Shown piece by piece: positions 7,295 to 16,811 of a stretch of 64,000 bases of DNA (its first letter is position 1; each line of letters opens with the position of its first letter). The translations under genes were made by a program, and so were the position numbers. The DNA lies in contig NZ_LXVY01000006.1 in NCBI RefSeq assembly GCF_001650735.1, forward strand, positions 103,240 through 167,239, in the 5' to 3' direction. Origin of the DNA: Sphingomonas sp. TDK1 (GTDB taxonomy: Bacteria; Pseudomonadota; Alphaproteobacteria; Sphingomonadales; Sphingomonadaceae). The notes under the pieces are model-generated. The model worked only from the letters and a program-made list of their open reading frames with translations, ran no database searches and was not told where the DNA came from.

Positions 7295-10200
7295 CTACTC
7301 CCGCCCGAGCAGCACGCGGGCCTGGCCTGCGATCTGCGCGAGCATCGCGGCGTTCGGCACCGCCGACTGACGGGCGCGCCGAACCAGCGCGCTGAACTGG
7401 TCGACGCGGGCGCGGTGCTCGGCGAGCCATGCGTCCACCGTCGCCTGCGGATCCTGGCCCTCGACGCGGCCGAGAAAGTCCAGGCGGAGCTGCTGGAAGT
7501 CGCGGGCGAGGCCGGCGATCAGCAAGCGCTCCCACACATCGCCGGTGGTGATCCGTGCCGCGGTCGCCTGCGCCCAGTCCAGGCCCAGCGCCTGGCCGAG
7601 CGAGGTGAAGGCGCGGGTGAGCACCAGTTCGTCGATGCCGCGCCGATGGCCGAGATCGGCCAGGCCGATGCAGCCGTCGAGCTCGAACACGTGCACGACC
7701 CGATCCACCAGTTCCCGCGGGGCGCCGGCCGCGGTGAGCTTGCTGCAGATCCGATCGGCCTGGGCGCGCACTTCGGTGAGCATCAGACTCTTGGTCTCGC
7801 GACCCAGCGCTTCGATGCCGGGCTTCAGCCGCGCGATCACCTCGGCAGGGCTGGCGCCGGGGCGGGTGATGCGCAGCAGATCGGCGATCTGGCCGCGCAC
7901 CGCCACCGCCAGCTCGTCGAGCAGCGCGACGCGGGCGCCTTCGCTGATCTCGGCGGTTTCCACGGCTTCCCACAGCGCGGGCAGGCCGAGCAGTCGTTCG
8001 GCGACGACGAACATCGCCGCGATGTCGCGCATCGCCGCGCCTTCTTCCTCGGCGAGCTCGAACGGGTGGAGCACGCCCAGGCGGTTTACCACGCGGTTGG
8101 CAAGCTTGGTCGCGACGATTTCGTTGCGCAGGCGATGTTCGTCGATCGCCTTGCCGAACCGCTCCTGCATCGCCTTCGGGAAGGCGGCATGAAGGTCGCC
8201 GACCAGCGCCGGATCATGGCCGAGGTCGCCCCTTTCAATCGCGTCCTGCAATGCCAGCTTCGCCGAGGCGAGCAGCACTGCCAGCTCGGGCCGCGTGAGA
8301 CCGCGGCCTTCCTGTGCGCGGCGCAGCAGATCCTCGTTGGAGCCTAGGCCTTCGACATTGCGATCCAGCCGACCGCTCGCCTCGAGAATCTCGATCACTC
8401 GTACATAGCTCGGCAAATCGAGCGCGCCGTCATTCTCCATGAAGGAGAGCGCTAGTGTCTGGAGGCGGTTATCCTCCAGCACCAGATGCGACACGTCGTC
8501 GGTCATCGACACGAGGAGCGCGTTGCGGTCCTCGAAGCCGAGCCGGCCTTCGATCATCTCGCGGTTGAGCGCGATCTTGATGTTGACCTCGTTGTCCGAG
8601 CAGTCGACGCCGGCCGAATTGTCGATGAAGTCGGTGTTGAGGCGGCCGCCGTTGCGGGCGAACGCGATGCGCGCCGCCTGCGTCACGCCCAGGTTCGCGC
8701 CTTCGCCCACCACCTGCGCGCGCACCTGCTCGGCATTGATGCGGATGCGGTCGTTGGCGGGGTCGCCCACCTCGCCGTTGCTCTCGCTCGCCGCCTTCAG
8801 ATAGGTGCCGATGCCGCCGAACCACAGCAGCCCGACGCGCGCCTTGAGGATCGCGATCATCAGGCCGTTGGGATCGATGCTGTCGACATCAAGGTCGAGC
8901 AGCGCCTTTACCTGCGGGCTGAGCGGGATCGACTTTTCGGTGCGCGGGAACACGCCGCCGCCCTCGGAGATGAGGTCGGGGTTGTAATCCGCCCAGCTCG
9001 AGCGCGGCAGCGCGAACATGCGCGCCCGCTCCTCCCAGCTCTTCGCCGCATCCGGATTGGGATCGAGGAAGATGTGGCGATGGTCGAACGCGGCAACCAG
9101 CTTGATCGCCTTGGACAGCAGCATGCCGTTGCCGAACACGTCGCCCGACATGTCGCCCACGCCCGCCACGGTCACTGGTTCGGACTGGATGTCGGTGCCC
9201 ATCTCCAGGAAGTGGCGGCGAACCGAGACCCACGCGCCCTTGGCGGTGATGCCCATCGCCTTGTGGTCGTAACCGACGCTACCGCCGGAGGCGAACGCGT
9301 CGCCCAGCCAGAAATTGCGCTCGATCGCCAGCGAGTTGGCGACGTCCGAGAAGGTCGCCGTGCCCTTGTCCGCCGCGACGACGAAATAGGGGTCGTTGCC
9401 GTCGAGGACGGTCACGCCTTCAGGATGGACGACATCGCCGGCGACGATGTTGTCGGTGATCGACAGCAGCGCGCGGATGAAGATGCGGTAGCTCTCGGTC
9501 CCTTCCGCCAGCCAGGCGTCGCGGTCGATGGCAGGCGAGGGGAGATGCTTCGGATAGAAGCCGCCCTTGGCGCCGGTCGGCACGATGACGGCATTCTTCA
9601 CGCGCTGCGCCTTCATCAGGCCCAGGATCTCGGTGCGGAAGTCGTCGCGGCGATCGGACCAGCGCAGGCCGCCACGGGCGACCGGGCCGGCGCGCAGGTG
9701 GATGCCCTCGACGCGCGGGCTGTACACCCAGATTTCGCGCCAGGGGAGCGGAGCGGGGAGGCCCGGCACCTTGGCCGAATCGAGCTTGAAGGCCAGCGCC
9801 TCGGTTCCGGCGGGCGCGAACGCGTTGGTACGCAGCGTGGCCAGCACCACGCCCTTGAACAGGCGCAGGATGCGATCATCGTCGATCGCGCTGACCTGGG
9901 CGAGGCCGAGGTCGATCGCGCGCTCGGCATCTGCGATCGCTTCAGCATCGCCGCCGCGGGCGGGGTCGTGCGCGGCTTCGAACCGCTCGACTAGCGCGGT
10001 GGCGACCAGCGGCGCGCGGCGCAGCGCGTCGACCACGGTGCCCAGCCCGTAGAGCATGCCGGTCTGGCGCAGATAGCGGAACCAGGCGCGCAGCAGCACC
10101 ACCGCCGCCGGGCTGAGGCCCGCCTCGACGATGAGCCGGTTGAACAGGTCGTTCTCCGCCTGCCCCTGCAGCACTGCAGCCACCGCGGCCTCGACGATCG

Positions 10201-11917
10201 CCGGGTCCTGGTCCAGCATGTCGCTGTGCGTCGCCGGCTCGACCTTGAAGTCGTGGATGAAAGCGCCGTTGGTCAGCTCGGTCGGCACTTCCTCGAGCAC
10301 GCGGAAGCCGAAATTCTCGAACGCGGGGACCGCGTCGGACAGCGCCAGTGCCCCGCCCAGGCGGTACAGCTTGATCCGGTATTTGCCGGGCTCTCCCTGC
10401 AGCGGCACGATCCGCACCGAACGGGCATGCTCGTCCTCGAGCCCCCCGATCCGCACCATGTCCTGTGCGGCTTCCTCGGGCGTGTGGGTGAGGCGGTAGA
10501 CATCGGGGAAGGCGTTGGCGAGGCGCAGCGACAGGCGCGCGGCGCCGCTGCCGGCGATCTCGCTCAAGCAGGCTTCCACCGCCGGTGCCCAACCGCGCAC
10601 CATGCGGGCGATGCGCGCGTCGAGCTCGTCCTCGTCCGGCATCGTCGTGTCGCCGCGCAGATCGAGCGTGTAGCGCAGCTGCGCCAGCACGCCGTCCTCC
10701 AGCGCGATCGACCAGTTGATCATCTTGGCATGTGCGGCCTCGACCAGCATGTTGCCGATCGTCTCGCGGTGGCCGGCGGCAACCTGCTCGCGCGGCAGCC
10801 AGACAAAGGCGAACAGGTGACGGCCCAGCGTGCTGCGCACCAGCACCAGCTTCGAGCGCGGCCGATCCGCGACCGACATCGCGGTGAGCACCAGGCTCTC
10901 CAGCGCTTCCAGATCGAAGGCGGTGGTCAGATCGTGCGGCAGGCCGGTGAGGGCATGCGTCATCGCCTTGCCGGTATGGCCCGAGGGATCGAAGCCGAAC
11001 TTCGATTCGAGCATCTCCAGCCGGCCGCGCAGCATCGGCACCATTGCGGGAGGCGTATTGAGCGCCTGGCTGGTCCACAGCCCGTAATGGATCGACAGGC
11101 CGGTGACTTCCTGCCCGGTCATCAGCGGCGTGACGACGATGTCGAGCGGCACGCGGCGATGGACGGAGGAGGTGGCGTTGGACTTGAGGAGCAGCGGGAT
11201 CTCGCCGCCCATTTCGAAATAGTCGACGGCGAGCTTGCGCGAGGTGTCGGCGAGCAGCGGCACTTCATGGGTGTAGCGGGCAAGGCCGATCTGGTCGCTG
11301 CTCTCGCCGCCGACCGACCATTTCTCATGCCCGAGCAGCGTCATCGCGTCGTCGGCGAACCAGCGGAGCAGCGCCTCGCCCTCGCGCGAAGGAACCCGCG
11401 CGCCGTCGATCGACAGCGCCTGCTGGAGCGGTCGCCAGTCCGAGACGACGTCGCGGACATGCTCGAGCACGCGCTCGATCTCGCTGGTCAGCGCGCGGCG
11501 GGTACGGGCGTCGGCGCGCTCCATCTCGATGTAGATCATCGATTCGGGCTGCGAATCCTTCGCCTTCTCGCCGATATCGGTCACCACGCCCTTGGCGTCG
11601 CGCTCGACCGGCAGAATCGGGTGAATGATGCGGAAGATGCTCAGGTCGAACGAAGCGATCGCCGCCGCGATCGAGTCGACCAGGAACGGCATGTCGTCGT
11701 TGATCACGGCGAGCCGCATCTTGCGGCTGGCATCGTCCTGATAGGTTTCGAGATTGAGCCTTACGGTCTGCGGCGGGCGTTCCGCTGCCGTTTCCGCGAC
11801 GAACCGCGCTACTTCCGTGCGCTCGGTATCGTCCAGTCCTTCCAGCTCTCCGGGTAGCGCGCCTTCGAAGATACGTTCCTCAAAGGCCTGCATGATCTTT
11901 TTTTCGAGGTTCTTCAT
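7295..11917 (-). CDS. large NAD-specific glutamate dehydrogenase (180 kDa class)
   Basis: At 1540 residues this is the L_180 class of NAD-GDH, which oxidises L-glutamate to 2-oxoglutarate and ammonium and serves mainly in glutamate catabolism. The first ~650 residues hold the ACT-like and helical regulatory part. The catalytic core follows, with PTGAKGGFYPK (around residue 780) containing the conserved lysine region, KGTATFSDVAN, and a Rossmann part with VGEGANLGVTQAARI. A long helical C-terminal domain (after ~1250) completes the family architecture. It is intact, without frameshift, and slightly shorter than the ~1600 residues common elsewhere. It appears monocistronic. Confidence 0.95.
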   Translation of the reverse strand: MKNLEKKIMQAFEERIFEGALPGELEGLDDTERTEVARFVAETAAERPPQTVRLNLETYQDDASRKMRLAVINDDMPFLVDSIAAAIASFDLSIFRIIHPILPVERDAKGVVTDIGEKAKDSQPESMIYIEMERADARTRRALTSEIERVLEHVRDVVSDWRPLQQALSIDGARVPSREGEALLRWFADDAMTLLGHEKWSVGGESSDQIGLARYTHEVPLLADTSRKLAVDYFEMGGEIPLLLKSNATSSVHRRVPLDIVVTPLMTGQEVTGLSIHYGLWTSQALNTPPAMVPMLRGRLEMLESKFGFDPSGHTGKAMTHALTGLPHDLTTAFDLEALESLVLTAMSVADRPRSKLVLVRSTLGRHLFAFVWLPREQVAAGHRETIGNMLVEAAHAKMINWSIALEDGVLAQLRYTLDLRGDTTMPDEDELDARIARMVRGWAPAVEACLSEIAGSGAARLSLRLANAFPDVYRLTHTPEEAAQDMVRIGGLEDEHARSVRIVPLQGEPGKYRIKLYRLGGALALSDAVPAFENFGFRVLEEVPTELTNGAFIHDFKVEPATHSDMLDQDPAIVEAAVAAVLQGQAENDLFNRLIVEAGLSPAAVVLLRAWFRYLRQTGMLYGLGTVVDALRRAPLVATALVERFEAAHDPARGGDAEAIADAERAIDLGLAQVSAIDDDRILRLFKGVVLATLRTNAFAPAGTEALAFKLDSAKVPGLPAPLPWREIWVYSPRVEGIHLRAGPVARGGLRWSDRRDDFRTEILGLMKAQRVKNAVIVPTGAKGGFYPKHLPSPAIDRDAWLAEGTESYRIFIRALLSITDNIVAGDVVHPEGVTVLDGNDPYFVVAADKGTATFSDVANSLAIERNFWLGDAFASGGSVGYDHKAMGITAKGAWVSVRRHFLEMGTDIQSEPVTVAGVGDMSGDVFGNGMLLSKAIKLVAAFDHRHIFLDPNPDAAKSWEERARMFALPRSSWADYNPDLISEGGGVFPRTEKSIPLSPQVKALLDLDVDSIDPNGLMIAILKARVGLLWFGGIGTYLKAASESNGEVGDPANDRIRINAEQVRAQVVGEGANLGVTQAARIAFARNGGRLNTDFIDNSAGVDCSDNEVNIKIALNREMIEGRLGFEDRNALLVSMTDDVSHLVLEDNRLQTLALSFMENDGALDLPSYVRVIEILEASGRLDRNVEGLGSNEDLLRRAQEGRGLTRPELAVLLASAKLALQDAIERGDLGHDPALVGDLHAAFPKAMQERFGKAIDEHRLRNEIVATKLANRVVNRLGVLHPFELAEEEGAAMRDIAAMFVVAERLLGLPALWEAVETAEISEGARVALLDELAVAVRGQIADLLRITRPGASPAEVIARLKPGIEALGRETKSLMLTEVRAQADRICSKLTAAGAPRELVDRVVHVFELDGCIGLADLGHRRGIDELVLTRAFTSLGQALGLDWAQATAARITTGDVWERLLIAGLARDFQQLRLDFLGRVEGQDPQATVDAWLAEHRARVDQFSALVRRARQSAVPNAAMLAQIAGQARVLLGRE

Positions 11918-12032
11918 GGATCCGGCTATGCTCCCGGTAAAAGGTCACCTCAAGTCTGGAAAATCCGGTAGGAAAGGCGCAGAAGCGCCCTCCGCCGCGC
12001 TGTGACTCCCGCATGACTCGGGCGGCGCGGCC

Positions 12033-13295
12033 TCAGGCGGCCGCGCGCCGAACGGCCCGGTCGGTCAACTGGGCGTCGTCTTCCAGCTTGGCGATGATGT
12101 CGAGGCCCTGGTCGCTTGCGCGGGCCAGGAGCAGCACGAATTCCGCATCGCCGGCCTGCATCGCCACACGTGCCAGCGGCGCGCGCGTACGCAGCGTCTC
12201 CGTGGCTCTGGCGAGCGCGGCTGGGCGACGATCGCCTGCCTGCGCGGCGCGCAGTTCGCGCTCGGCATTCACCACGCCCTTGATGCCGCCCGGGGTGATT
12301 TCAAGAAACGCGTCGAGCCCGCCGCTCGGCACCGCAAGGCGTTTGGCATGGGTGAGCACTGTCGCGAACTCGGCGAGCCGCGTCTTGTCGTAATCGGCGC
12401 CGAAGACCAGCTTGACCACCGGCGTCATCGGCGCGCGCGCCTGGGCGGCGATCCCTGCCTCGGCCAGCAGGGCGGCATAGCTTTCGCCGTCGCGCTCCGC
12501 CGCCAGCGCGAAGCCATAAGCGCGATCCAGCGCGCGGTAGAGTGCGGCGCGGCCCCGAAGGTCGGAGGCGCGCGCGGCTGCCGCCGATTCGCGGGCGAGC
12601 ATCAGCTGGTCGGCGAGCGGCGACGCCATTTCGGTGTGCGGCAGGTCGCCGGTGGCGGGCGCTTCCAGCCCCGCGCTCGGGCCATCGGCCCAGATCGACT
12701 GAGTCGGCGCAGCAGGCGGCGCGGCCCGGCGCGATGCTTCGACCTCGGCATCCAGTCGGGCCTGCATCTCGGCGTCGACGACTTCCTTCCAGTTGATCAC
12801 GCCGTAGATGAAGTCGATCTTCTCGGGGTCTGATGCGAACGGCATCAGGATGCCGCGGTAGAACATCTGGTGCCCGCGCTGGCCGACGAACTCGGCCTCG
12901 AAGCCGATCGGGGCGCGATTGGCGATGATCTGGAGATAATGGTCGGTAAGCCGCGACAGCAGCGAACGGCTCGGCACTTCGCCCACATGGGCGATCGGCC
13001 CTTCGATGCCGCATTCTTCCCGGAGCGCGGTGCCCAGATAGCGGATCGCCGGATTCTCGATGCCGGCCGTGAAATCGAGCAGCACGCTGTTGGGGCCGAA
13101 ATCGGCGATGTTTTCGGGGTCGAGATCCTGGATGGCGGGATAGGGGCGCCCGCGCAGCAGCGCGACCCAGTGATTATAGGCGCGCACATGCATGCGACGC
13201 TCGTCGCCGCCGATCGCAACGGGGCGCTCGTCGATCGCCTCGTCCTGCGCGGGCTCGGGGTCGGTCGGACGATTGATGCCGCGAGCCATGTTCAT
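12033..13295 (-). CDS. PAS-domain protein (PAS_5 type)
   Basis: The 420-residue protein has an N-terminal PAS_5-type module (about 35-170: HWVALLRGRPYPAIQDLDPE, then FGPNSVLLDFTAGIENPAI, then FYRGILMPFASD). This is followed by a linker, a coiled region near AADQLMLARESAAAARASDLRGRAAL, and a C-terminal domain of unknown type. No kinase, cyclase or HTH domain is visible, so it probably signals through partner binding, as in alphaproteobacterial MopJ/PopA-like proteins (family analogy only). It is separated from the glutamate dehydrogenase by 115 nt on the same strand. Start could be this ATG or the one two codons downstream. Confidence 0.82.
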   Translation of the reverse strand: MNMARGINRPTDPEPAQDEAIDERPVAIGGDERRMHVRAYNHWVALLRGRPYPAIQDLDPENIADFGPNSVLLDFTAGIENPAIRYLGTALREECGIEGPIAHVGEVPSRSLLSRLTDHYLQIIANRAPIGFEAEFVGQRGHQMFYRGILMPFASDPEKIDFIYGVINWKEVVDAEMQARLDAEVEASRRAAPPAAPTQSIWADGPSAGLEAPATGDLPHTEMASPLADQLMLARESAAAARASDLRGRAALYRALDRAYGFALAAERDGESYAALLAEAGIAAQARAPMTPVVKLVFGADYDKTRLAEFATVLTHAKRLAVPSGGLDAFLEITPGGIKGVVNAERELRAAQAGDRRPAALARATETLRTRAPLARVAMQAGDAEFVLLLARASDQGLDIIAKLEDDAQLTDRAVRRAAA

Positions 13296-13511
13296 GCGGA
13301 TGCTCCACTGCGGGCGAGGCCCGAAAACGCTGATCCGGCGCCTTGTGCAGGGTCCATGGTAAATGCTGCGTAAAAGGGCGCTACGGAAAAGCCGCGGGAT
13401 GCTGGAGGCCGGAAGAAAGTTCGCGGTCGCGCAAGGAGGTGCTTGCCAGCGCCGATAACGACTGGTAAGCGCGCCCTCCTCCGGGCAGACCAGCGCCCGG
13501 CAGCACCGTGT

Positions 13512-13587
13512 GCCGCTTTAGCTCAGCTGGTAGAGCATCGCATTCGTAATGCGGGGGTCACAGGTTCGAGTCCTGTAAGCGGCACCA
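13512..13587 (+). tRNA. tRNA-Thr(CGT)
   Basis: A full 76-nt cloverleaf: acceptor GCCGCTT pairing with AAGCGGC, D-arm GCTC/GAGC, anticodon stem TCGCA/TGCGG with loop TTCGTAA (anticodon CGT, decoding ACG), T-arm ACAGG-TTCGAGT-CCTGT, and an encoded CCA. tRNA 3' ends are usual attachment sites for tyrosine recombinases, and an integrase begins about 150 nt downstream on the same strand. Confidence 0.97.
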
Positions 13588-13738
13588 GTACATCTAGAGA
13601 ACATCGCTAGAAAACCCCAGAAAACTGCGATAAAATGGGCCTGACGCGGTCCCATATTTTCTCATTATGTTCCGCTGTGGCCCACTCAAAAGGGGCCACG
13701 AATCATGGGGCCACGAACGCTTCAGGAGCCGTGGCCCC

Positions 13739-14956
13739 ATGCTTACCGTGGTCCAGATTCGAGCGCTTCAGCCGGCACCCCGGCCCTTCAAGGTTTTCGA
13801 CTCCGACGGGCTCTATCTGCTCGTTCAACCCAGCGGCGCCCTGCTCTGGCGGTTCCGCTATCGCTGCTGCGGGATCGAGCGGAAGCTGTCGCTCGGCAGC
13901 TTCCCCGACGTATCGCTCCAGCAGGCGCGGCGGGCGCGGGACTTGGCGAAGGCCGAGCTCGACGACGGGATCGATCCGGTTGAGGAGAAGCGGCAGAAGC
14001 GCCTCCAAGCGGAATTGGCGGCGAAGACCACCTTCGAGGTCGTCGCGAAGGAGTATATCGAAAAGATGGAGCGGGAGGGGAAGTCGGCGGCCACCCTCAA
14101 GAAGGCGCACTGGTTTCTGGAACTGCTAGCGGGCATCGCCCGGCGGCCTATCGCGGCGATAACCCCGCACGAAATGCTCGACGTGCTGAAGCGGGTCGAG
14201 CGCCGAGGGCATCATGAAACGGCGGTGCGGCTGCGCTCCTTCGCAGGCCGCGTGTTCCGCTATGGCTTCGCAACGCTACGCACCGAAAAGAACCCGGCGG
14301 ACATTCTCCGGGGGGCGCTGACCGTACCTCGTGTGAAGCACCACGCCGCGATCGTTGAACCGAAGAAGGTCGGGGAACTGCTTCGCGCGATCGAAGACTA
14401 TCAGGGGCGCCCCGAAACGCTCTACGCGCTGCGGATCGCACCGCACGTGTTCCTCCGGCCGGGTGAGCTCCGGCAGGCGAAATGGAGCGAGATCGACTTC
14501 GCCGAGAAGGTGTGGCGCGTGCCCGCAGAGCGCATGAAGATGAAGCAGCCGCACGCTGTGCCGCTATCCCGGCAGGTGCTGTATCTGCTTCAGGATCTGC
14601 GGTCGCTTGCCCGCTCAAGCGAATTCCTGTTTCCCGCGCTGCACACGACGTTGCGTCCGATCTCCGACAACACGTTGAATGTCGCACTTCGGCGCCTGGG
14701 CTTTGAGCATGACGAAATGACCAGCCACGGCTTCCGGGCCATGGCGAGCACGCTGCTCAATGAATCCGGCCTTTGGCACCCCGATGCGATCGAGCGTGCG
14801 TTGGCCCATGGCGAACGGGATCGCGTCCGAGCAGCCTATCATCGTGGCGCGCATTGGGAGGAACGCGTTCGCATGGCGCAGTGGTGGTCGGACTATCTCG
14901 ACCAACTGCGGGTAGGGGGCACGGTAATCAAGGCTAAATTCAAGAAGCGCGGTTGA
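13739..14956 (+). CDS. tyrosine recombinase / P4-type phage integrase
   Basis: The 405-residue product has the DUF4102 arm-binding start (LTVVQIRALQPAPRPFKVFDSDGLYLLV, then WRFRYRC), a SAM-like core-binding domain (about 100-185), and a catalytic domain with R in FLRPGELRQAKW, HGFRAMASTLLNE (H-x-x-R) and an Ala-His-Gly segment before the C-terminal AAYHRG tyrosine. These are the R-H-R-H/Y residues of integrative elements. The ATG at 13739 was preferred to one 24 codons upstream because CAGGAG lies 8-10 nt before it and the family begins here. Its location beside tRNA-Thr suggests integration at the tRNA 3' end. Confidence 0.93.
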   Translation: MLTVVQIRALQPAPRPFKVFDSDGLYLLVQPSGALLWRFRYRCCGIERKLSLGSFPDVSLQQARRARDLAKAELDDGIDPVEEKRQKRLQAELAAKTTFEVVAKEYIEKMEREGKSAATLKKAHWFLELLAGIARRPIAAITPHEMLDVLKRVERRGHHETAVRLRSFAGRVFRYGFATLRTEKNPADILRGALTVPRVKHHAAIVEPKKVGELLRAIEDYQGRPETLYALRIAPHVFLRPGELRQAKWSEIDFAEKVWRVPAERMKMKQPHAVPLSRQVLYLLQDLRSLARSSEFLFPALHTTLRPISDNTLNVALRRLGFEHDEMTSHGFRAMASTLLNESGLWHPDAIERALAHGERDRVRAAYHRGAHWEERVRMAQWWSDYLDQLRVGGTVIKAKFKKRG

Positions 14957-15501
14957 AGTCGGCCTAATCGGTTGCAGGAATCGAACGGATCACAATGCGC
15001 TCATCAACACAAGTACTTACCGCGCTGCAGCAAAAACGGGGCCCCAGGGGTCAGGCCCCACTCCCCTTTTCGTAAATCGGGTTCGAAGCACAAACGTGAT
15101 CGGGTTGGGCAACTACGAACGTCGGAGATGTGCCATGATCGCTCGGCAGCCTCGACCAGAATGCGTCGTTTGGCGATAGGCCTGGCAACGGCAGCGTCTC
15201 TATCGCGGCCTGAGTCAACAGGAACACGCCACTCTCCGCCGTCGCGAGTGCGCCAGTCATGACGGATAGGCAAGCGACGAAGCCCGACGCGCTTCGGTCA
15301 ACGTGCGCGCGTGCATCGAGGCAGCGCGCGTGCATTTTGGTGGGCTGGATCTGACCGATGATACGGCGAAGTTTAGGTTTTTATCCATCGCGTCAGCGGA
15401 TCTTAAGTATTTTTTTGCTTTGTGCCTGGGAAGTATTTTTCCTATATGCATGGTAAATTATTTGCGGGACACTGCTTCTGTATTAGACTGGGAAGCGAAT
15501 T
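14957..15501. other. 545-nt gap after the integrase, AT-richer, no convincing gene
   Basis: No clear gene is seen. The first part holds a G/C hairpin (next entry). A minus-strand frame at 15051-15335 encodes a 94-residue peptide without recognisable domain. From about 15350 the sequence turns markedly AT-rich (TTTTT and TATATG runs) compared with both flanks, as is usual for foreign DNA or an element end. A second copy of the tRNA-Thr 3' end, which would mark the far attachment site, was not found here. Confidence 0.5.
15038..15070 (+). terminator. possible integrase terminator
   Basis: GGGGCC (15038-15043) pairs with GGCCCC (15054-15059); an alternative stem uses GGGG (15047-15050) and CCCC (15063-15066) followed by TTTT. 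Either fold is GC-rich and about 80 nt after the integrase stop. Fit to the intrinsic terminator model is moderate. Confidence 0.4.
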
Positions 15502-16281
15502 TTATAACGCAGAGGCGATGACGTAGCCGCCAACACTGATCACGACGGCAGCGAATCCACGTTCTAACAGTCCCTTCCTGGCGCCGAGCATTTTGCCCAG
15601 CGATATTCCTGCCAGCGTCCCGCCAACCCCGCCCATGATCAGCACCGCCGTTACGCTCCAGTCGACCAGACCGGACAGGGCGTAGGAGGTCGCCGTCGTG
15701 AGACCGAGCGCGCTCACCACGACCAGCGATGTGCCGATCGCGAAGGGGAGGGGCATGGCCGTCGCGAGGATCAGCCCGGGCACGATCAGAAATCCGCCGC
15801 CGATCCCGAAGAAGCCAGCCGCCAGCCCGACGGCGAGGCCAATCGGTACAAGCCGGGGCAGCAGCGTCGCGGCGCTGCTGCGGGTGAGGCGGACGTCGGG
15901 AGCCTCGGTTGCGCGGCGCTTGCGTAGCATGGACAGGCCGACGCCGATCATCAGCAGCCCGAACAGGACAAGCAGCCGCTTGCCGTCGAACGCCTTGCCG
16001 AGTTCTGCGCCCAATGCCGCGCCGATCATGCCCGAGACTGCGAAGACGCCGGCGCATCGCCATTTCACGCGTCCGGCCCGGGCATGGCCGAGAAGGCTAG
16101 CGAGCGCGTTGACCGTGACGGCAACCGCAGCGGTGCCGATCGCGGCGTGCGGCGATCCGACGCCGACGACGTAGACCAGCAGGGGTACGGCGAGGATCGA
16201 TCCTCCCCCGCCGACCAGGCCGAGGACCAGACCGATCACGCCTCCGGAGGCGAGCGTGGCGAGAAGCGTGGCGGTGTCCAT
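15502..16281 (-). CDS. TSUP-family sulfur-anion exporter (TauE/SafE)
   Basis: The 259-residue, mostly hydrophobic protein shows the internal repeat of TSUP permeases: an N-terminal GGVIGLVLGLVGGGGSILAVPLLVYVVG and a second LAAGFFGIGGGFLIVPGLIL. About eight membrane helices are expected. Homologues in BigR operons export sulfite or related anions made during sulfide detoxification. It follows the rhodanese gene by 7 nt and the BigR-like gene, so it is most likely controlled by that repressor. ATG start with family-like beginning. Confidence 0.9.
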   Translation of the reverse strand: MDTATLLATLASGGVIGLVLGLVGGGGSILAVPLLVYVVGVGSPHAAIGTAAVAVTVNALASLLGHARAGRVKWRCAGVFAVSGMIGAALGAELGKAFDGKRLLVLFGLLMIGVGLSMLRKRRATEAPDVRLTRSSAATLLPRLVPIGLAVGLAAGFFGIGGGFLIVPGLILATAMPLPFAIGTSLVVVSALGLTTATSYALSGLVDWSVTAVLIMGGVGGTLAGISLGKMLGARKGLLERGFAAVVISVGGYVIASAL

Positions 16282-16288
16282 TCTCGCC

Positions 16289-16807
16289 TCAAGCGCCTGC
16301 GCGCCGATTCCAAGGCATCAACCGCAACAGGTTTGCCATCCCGCACCAGCCGGTACTGCCGGCGAACATCAGCCCTGCGCCGATAAAGGCCGACAGGCCG
16401 ATAAATCCCGGGGCGACGAAGAGGCTGAGCAGCACTCCGGCCAGCACCAGCGCGCCTGCCGTGATTTGCACCTGGCGCATGATCTCGATCGGTTGCGAAG
16501 GGTCGGCGATCACGGGATGGCCTGCCGTCCGCCATGCATCGATGCCGCCTGCGAGGACATAGGACGGGGCGTCTCCTGCCGCCGCGCGGAGCTGTGCCAC
16601 ATTCGTTGCGGTGCGCATGCCGGACCGGCAGTGGAAGATGACCTGGCGCCCGTCGCGGGGCAGCTCGCCGATCCGCTCGAGCGGAAGGTGCAACGCACCG
16701 GGGATGCGCGCGCGGGCATGCTCGTCGGCGCCGCGAATGTCGACCAGTCGCGCGCCGGCCTCGATCGCGGCGCGGGTGTCGGCGGGGGAAAGGGGTGCAA
16801 GCGTCAT
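16289..16807 (-). CDS. rhodanese-DUF2892 fusion protein
   Basis: The 172-residue product has a single rhodanese domain (about 8-105) with the active-site loop HCRSGMRT, catalytic Cys60. A short C-terminal DUF2892 region follows, with two membrane helices (about 118-135 and 140-158) ending GWCGMANLLRLMPW. This fusion is a regular member of BigR/SqrR regulons: it moves sulfane sulfur, probably at the inner membrane. It starts 4 nt after the BigR-like stop and lies 7 nt before the TSUP gene, forming a three-gene operon. Confidence 0.9.
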   Translation of the reverse strand: MTLAPLSPADTRAAIEAGARLVDIRGADEHARARIPGALHLPLERIGELPRDGRQVIFHCRSGMRTATNVAQLRAAAGDAPSYVLAGGIDAWRTAGHPVIADPSQPIEIMRQVQITAGALVLAGVLLSLFVAPGFIGLSAFIGAGLMFAGSTGWCGMANLLRLMPWNRRAGA

Positions 16808-16811
16808 CGCA

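Noticed and set aside
8486..9994. Second long antisense frame (502 codons) over the same gene
   Set aside because: Same reasons: biased composition, no family, complete overlap with an intact conserved gene.
10226..11857. Long plus-strand reading frame (543 codons) antisense to the NAD-glutamate dehydrogenase
   Set aside because: It has no domain, is rich in His, Arg and Gln as shadow frames of GC-rich genes are, and lies wholly opposite a certain gene.
15051..15335. 94-codon minus-strand frame behind the integrase
   Set aside because: No family, no clear ribosome site; described only within the gap entry.
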